From an uncultured Eubacteriales bacterium (GTDB lineage Bacteria; Bacillota; Clostridia; Christensenellales; Borkfalkiaceae): a stretch of DNA of 17,172 nt. The position numbers and the translations under genes were made by a program. The DNA lies in contig CATJZR010000044.1 in assembly GCA_949745625.1 (NCBI GenBank), positions 1 through 17,172 of the forward strand. The letters are read 5' to 3'. A model generated the notes under the pieces. The model worked only from the letters and a program-made list of their open reading frames with translations, ran no database searches and was not told where the DNA came from. Positions within the stretch are counted from its first letter, which is position 1; the number at the start of each line of letters is the position of its first letter. Positions 15,131 to 17,172 of the stretch are shown here, piece after piece.

Positions 15131-16399
15131 GTGAAACGTTCAGCAGTATTGATAGCTCCATTGTTGCTTGCCTTATCGGCGCAGGGCGGAATTGCCGCCT
15201 TTGCGGAAGCAGGCGACACAATATATCCCGACAACGGCGACTTCGTCAAGGCGCTTACTTTTACGTCGCTTACCGACTATGCGGTGGACGGAGAAACTTA
15301 TGCGTTCGCAGACGGTAATACCGTTTTGGTATACGGCGAAGGCAATCTTACCCAATACGAATTCGAAGAAAAAGTAGAAAAGCTTGATTATTCGGACGGA
15401 ATTTTGTATTACTCCACGGTAAGCGGAACATTCACTCTTCCCGACAGTGAAAAAGCCGAGTACCAATTCGGCGAAGAAATAGATTTATTGAGACATAACG
15501 GCTTTATCTACGATTTGAACGACGGCGAACTTACGGCGTACAATTCCGACACGCACGAACACACACCATTCGAAGGCGTCTATTCCGACCTTAAAATCTA
15601 CGGTGAAAAACTCTATGCGCTCGGCGGAAATGTTTTATATTCGATTGACGGAGCCGAAGCCACGGAAATATCGCTTGAATACGCCGACTTTACGGCAACG
15701 CAGAAAATATGCATAGGCAATTCCCCTGCGGAGCTTAAAAAGACGTCATTGAAATTCGTCGAAGTCGAAGCGGGCACGTATATGACCGAAGTCGACTTAA
15801 CCTCTCTCGACGGCGATTTCTTCACCGCCGGCAAGACGTTAAAAACGGAAGAAAAAATTACCGCACTGTTTCTGTGCAATACGGGCAACGCTTCCATAAT
15901 CGCAATCGGCGATACAAGTTATATTCTCCTTCAATCTAAAACCAAGGAAACCGAAGTTGAATGTTACGTTGAAAAAGAGTTCGACAACGCAACTGTTATA
16001 GGCAACAGAATATACGCCACTCCATACGTCATTATAGGCACGTCGTCTGTCTCGAATGCCGCCGGTATGATTGTGTCGGTTCTCAACAAACTCGAATATG
16101 ACGGCGTTCTCGGTTCGGCATTCTATGAAGTAATGTATATGACCGAGGACAAGACCACGCACGTCGGTTACGTTGCGGACGGCTTTCTGACGGAGTATAT
16201 AATAGAGGACAACAACGACCCCAACATTATTCCCGACCCCGGGCATAGCGAAAAGAACAACACAAAGACGGTCGTTCTCATTCTGATTGTCGTAATACTC
16301 GTACTGATTGCCGTCGGGTATCTGCTTTATATAGCGACGTCGGATAAGCGCAAAAAGAATAAAAAGCAACAAGAAAAAATACCCGAAGATAAAACTTAA
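15131..16399 (+). CDS. Secreted, membrane-anchored protein, possibly beta-propeller-like
   Basis: A 422-residue protein of unrecognised family. A signal peptide (KRSAVLIAPLLLALSAQGG, cleavage near AFAEA) precedes an acidic exterior with repeated short strand-turn units (YAFADGNTVLVYGEG, YDLNDGELTAYNS, YALGGNVLYSIDG), suggesting a propeller-like sensor or binding fold. A single helix near the end (TVVLILIVVILVLIAVGYLL) and a Lys-rich tail anchor it. The GTG at 15131 is chosen over the GTG at 15113 because the latter lies upstream of the -10 box; from 15131 the protein begins directly with the signal peptide. No ribosome-binding site is present. A terminator follows 6 nt after the stop codon. 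Confidence 0.78.
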   Translation: MKRSAVLIAPLLLALSAQGGIAAFAEAGDTIYPDNGDFVKALTFTSLTDYAVDGETYAFADGNTVLVYGEGNLTQYEFEEKVEKLDYSDGILYYSTVSGTFTLPDSEKAEYQFGEEIDLLRHNGFIYDLNDGELTAYNSDTHEHTPFEGVYSDLKIYGEKLYALGGNVLYSIDGAEATEISLEYADFTATQKICIGNSPAELKKTSLKFVEVEAGTYMTEVDLTSLDGDFFTAGKTLKTEEKITALFLCNTGNASIIAIGDTSYILLQSKTKETEVECYVEKEFDNATVIGNRIYATPYVIIGTSSVSNAAGMIVSVLNKLEYDGVLGSAFYEVMYMTEDKTTHVGYVADGFLTEYIIEDNNDPNIIPDPGHSEKNNTKTVVLILIVVILVLIAVGYLLYIATSDKRKKNKKQQEKIPEDKT

Positions 16400-16405
16400 G
16401 TTTAA

Positions 16406-16430
16406 AGCCGTACGCCTCAGGCGTACGGCT
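16406..16430 (+). terminator. Intrinsic terminator after the secreted-protein gene
   Basis: An 11-bp perfect stem (agccgtacgcc / ggcgtacggct) with loop tca is followed by the T/A-rich tract CTATATATTTATT. It isolates the gene from the tRNA promoter downstream. Confidence 0.82.
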
Positions 16431-16475
16431 CTATATATTTATTGTAAAATTATGCCTTTTAGCTTTAAAAATAAG

Positions 16476-16504
16476 TTGACAGCAAAAATTTGATTTGATA
16501 TAAT
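16476..16504 (+). promoter_or_regulatory. Consensus extended -10 promoter of the tRNA cluster
   Basis: TTGACA (16476-16481), a 17-nt spacer, then TATAAT (16499-16504), with a TGn extended -10 element at 16496-16498. Both boxes match sigma-A consensus exactly, as expected for stable RNA. +1 is expected near 16511, about 33 nt before the first tRNA. Confidence 0.92.
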
Positions 16505-16543
16505 CTTTTAGCATTGAGTTGTGCGGAATGCTTGCGTAACTAT

Positions 16544-16617
16544 GCGGGTGTAGTTCAATGGTAGAACACTAGCCTTCCAAGCTGGTTGCGTGGGTCCGAT
16601 TCCCATCACCCGCTCCA
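16544..16617 (+). tRNA. tRNA-Gly (TCC)
   Basis: A 74-nt cloverleaf. The acceptor GCGGGTG pairs with CACCCGC, the anticodon loop is CTTCCAA (anticodon TCC), and the TPsiC arm has the variant GGGTCCGATTCCC. Discriminator T and genomic CCA are present. Confidence 0.96.
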
Positions 16618-16657
16618 ACGCTTTTAAGGCAAAGCGCACCGCAAACCGATGCGAAAC

Positions 16658-16734
16658 GCGCCTGTAGCTCAGTAGGATAGAGCAACGGCCTTCTAAGCCG
16701 TGTGTCGGGGGTTCGAATCTCTCCAGGCGCACCA
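16658..16734 (+). tRNA. tRNA-Arg (TCT)
   Basis: A 77-nt cloverleaf. The acceptor GCGCCTG pairs with CAGGCGC, the anticodon loop is CTTCTAA (anticodon TCT) on a GGC/GCC-rich stem, and GTTCGAATC marks the TPsiC loop. Discriminator A and genomic CCA are present. Confidence 0.96.
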
Positions 16735-16743
16735 ACAAAATAT

Positions 16744-16820
16744 GGCGGGCGTAGCTCAATCGGTAGAGCGCCAGATTGTGGCTCTGGAGGCAGCAAGTTC
16801 GAAACTTGTCGCCCGCCCCA
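16744..16820 (+). tRNA. tRNA-His (GTG)
   Basis: The acceptor GCGGGCG pairs with CGCCCGC, and the anticodon loop has GTG. An extra G at -1 (16744) faces discriminator C73, the hallmark of tRNA-His. Genomic CCA is present. Confidence 0.96.
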
Positions 16821-16848
16821 TTTAATTTTCGGGCTTGCGCCCGTGCGT

Positions 16849-16923
16849 TGGGGTGTCGCCAAGCGGTAAGGCACGGGATTTTGATTCCCGCATTCGTAGG
16901 TTCAAATCCTGCCACCCCAGCCA
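16849..16923 (+). tRNA. tRNA-Gln (TTG)
   Basis: The acceptor TGGGGTG pairs with CACCCCA, the anticodon loop is TTTTGAT (anticodon TTG), and the TPsiC loop is GTTCAAATC. Discriminator G and genomic CCA are present. Confidence 0.96.
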
Positions 16924-16929
16924 ATATTC

Positions 16930-17005
16930 GGTCCATTAGCTCAGCAGGCAGAGCACGTGACTTTTAATCACGGTGTCCCGGGTTCGAATCTCGGATGGAT
17001 CACCA
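16930..17005 (+). tRNA. tRNA-Lys (TTT)
   Basis: The acceptor GGTCCAT pairs with ATGGATC with one G-T pair. The anticodon loop is CTTTTAA (anticodon TTT), and the TPsiC loop is GTTCGAATC. Discriminator A and genomic CCA are present. It follows the Gln tRNA by only 6 nt. Confidence 0.96.
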
Positions 17006-17038
17006 CTCCCATTCCCAATCTTTTGGGAAAACGCAAAC

Positions 17039-17058
17039 AAAACGGTCCTCCGTTTTTA
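17039..17058 (+). terminator. Short terminator-like hairpin between the two Lys tRNAs
   Basis: AAAACGG / CCGTTTT around loop TCCT, running into TTTTTATA. A second small hairpin (TTCCCAA / TTGGGAA) lies just upstream at about 17012-17029. The stem is short, so termination may be partial. Confidence 0.5.
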
Positions 17059-17068
17059 TATAAGCAAT

Positions 17069-17144
17069 GCACCTTTAGCTCAGTTGGTAGAGCAACTGAC
17101 TCTTAATCAGTGGGCCCAGGGTTCGAGTCCCTGAAGGTGCACCA
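17069..17144 (+). tRNA. tRNA-Lys (CTT)
   Basis: The acceptor GCACCTT pairs with AAGGTGC, the anticodon loop is CTCTTAA (anticodon CTT), and the TPsiC loop is GTTCGAGTC. Discriminator A and genomic CCA are present. It lies just beyond a terminator-like hairpin, with no room for a separate full promoter after it. Confidence 0.96.
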
Positions 17145-17172
17145 AACAGTTTCTAATTCGAATTTATTTCGG

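Noticed and set aside
13877..16399. SH3b-like and propeller-like secreted proteins as phage lysin or tail proteins
   Set aside because: They carry signal peptides and C-terminal membrane anchors, lack catalytic motifs, and lie on the other strand outside the operon; host surface proteins fit better.
16508..16967. Open frames across the tRNA cluster (minus 16508-16936 and 16569-16874, plus 16776-16967)
   Set aside because: They are translations through tRNA genes, with the well-known spurious GDGNRTH-type strings; the tRNAs explain the sequence.
1..17172. CRISPR arrays, insertion sequences, transposases, toxin-antitoxin pairs
   Set aside because: No regularly spaced repeats, transposase motifs or toxin-antitoxin-like gene pairs were found by reading.

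Overview
This window looks like the chromosome of a Gram-positive-type, Clostridia-like bacterium. The signs are strong Shine-Dalgarno sites of AGGAGG type, an LPG-synthase/flippase-like membrane protein, secreted proteins held by one C-terminal transmembrane helix, and a tRNA cluster with genomically encoded CCA ends. An uncultured gut Clostridia lineage (Christensenellales-like) would fit, but that is a guess from style, not from a marker gene.

Layout. (1) 1-2379, minus strand: a two-gene operon with a tandem GNAT-type acetyltransferase followed by a polytopic LPG-synthase/flippase-like protein. (2) 2411-4822, minus: a large secreted, membrane-anchored protein with its own promoter and terminator. 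(3) 4819-6427, minus: an RNA-modification operon, in which a class I SAM-dependent methyltransferase is translationally coupled (ATGA) to an RluA-family pseudouridine synthase. Its promoter places +1 exactly on the ATG, so it appears leaderless. (4) 6437-13814, minus: an 8-gene operon encoding a P22-like phage head and DNA-packaging machine. In transcription order it holds terminase large subunit, a short possible TerS-like protein, portal, scaffold, major capsid protein, head-completion adaptor, a gp10-like hub/stopper candidate and an unrecognised last protein. A 14-bp-stem terminator closes it. No integrase, repressor, replication, lysis, tail tube, tape measure or fibre gene accompanies it here. 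(5) 13877-16430: a divergent SH3b-like anchored protein (plus), an unrecognised small protein (minus) and another secreted anchored protein (plus), with two more promoter/start arrangements that look leaderless or nearly so. (6) 16476-17144, plus: a tRNA cluster Gly(TCC)-Arg(TCT)-His(GTG)-Gln(TTG)-Lys(TTT)-Lys(CTT) behind a consensus extended -10 promoter.

The most interesting item is the head-only packaging cassette. All its frames are open, terminase motor and nuclease residues are intact, genes overlap or nearly touch, and it sits between host-type genes with its own terminator. That pattern is more like a maintained particle-forming system (gene-transfer-agent-like, capsid-forming satellite-like, or a conserved domesticated head) than random prophage decay, although a trimmed prophage remnant cannot be excluded from this window alone. 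The second theme is repeated leaderless-looking initiation.
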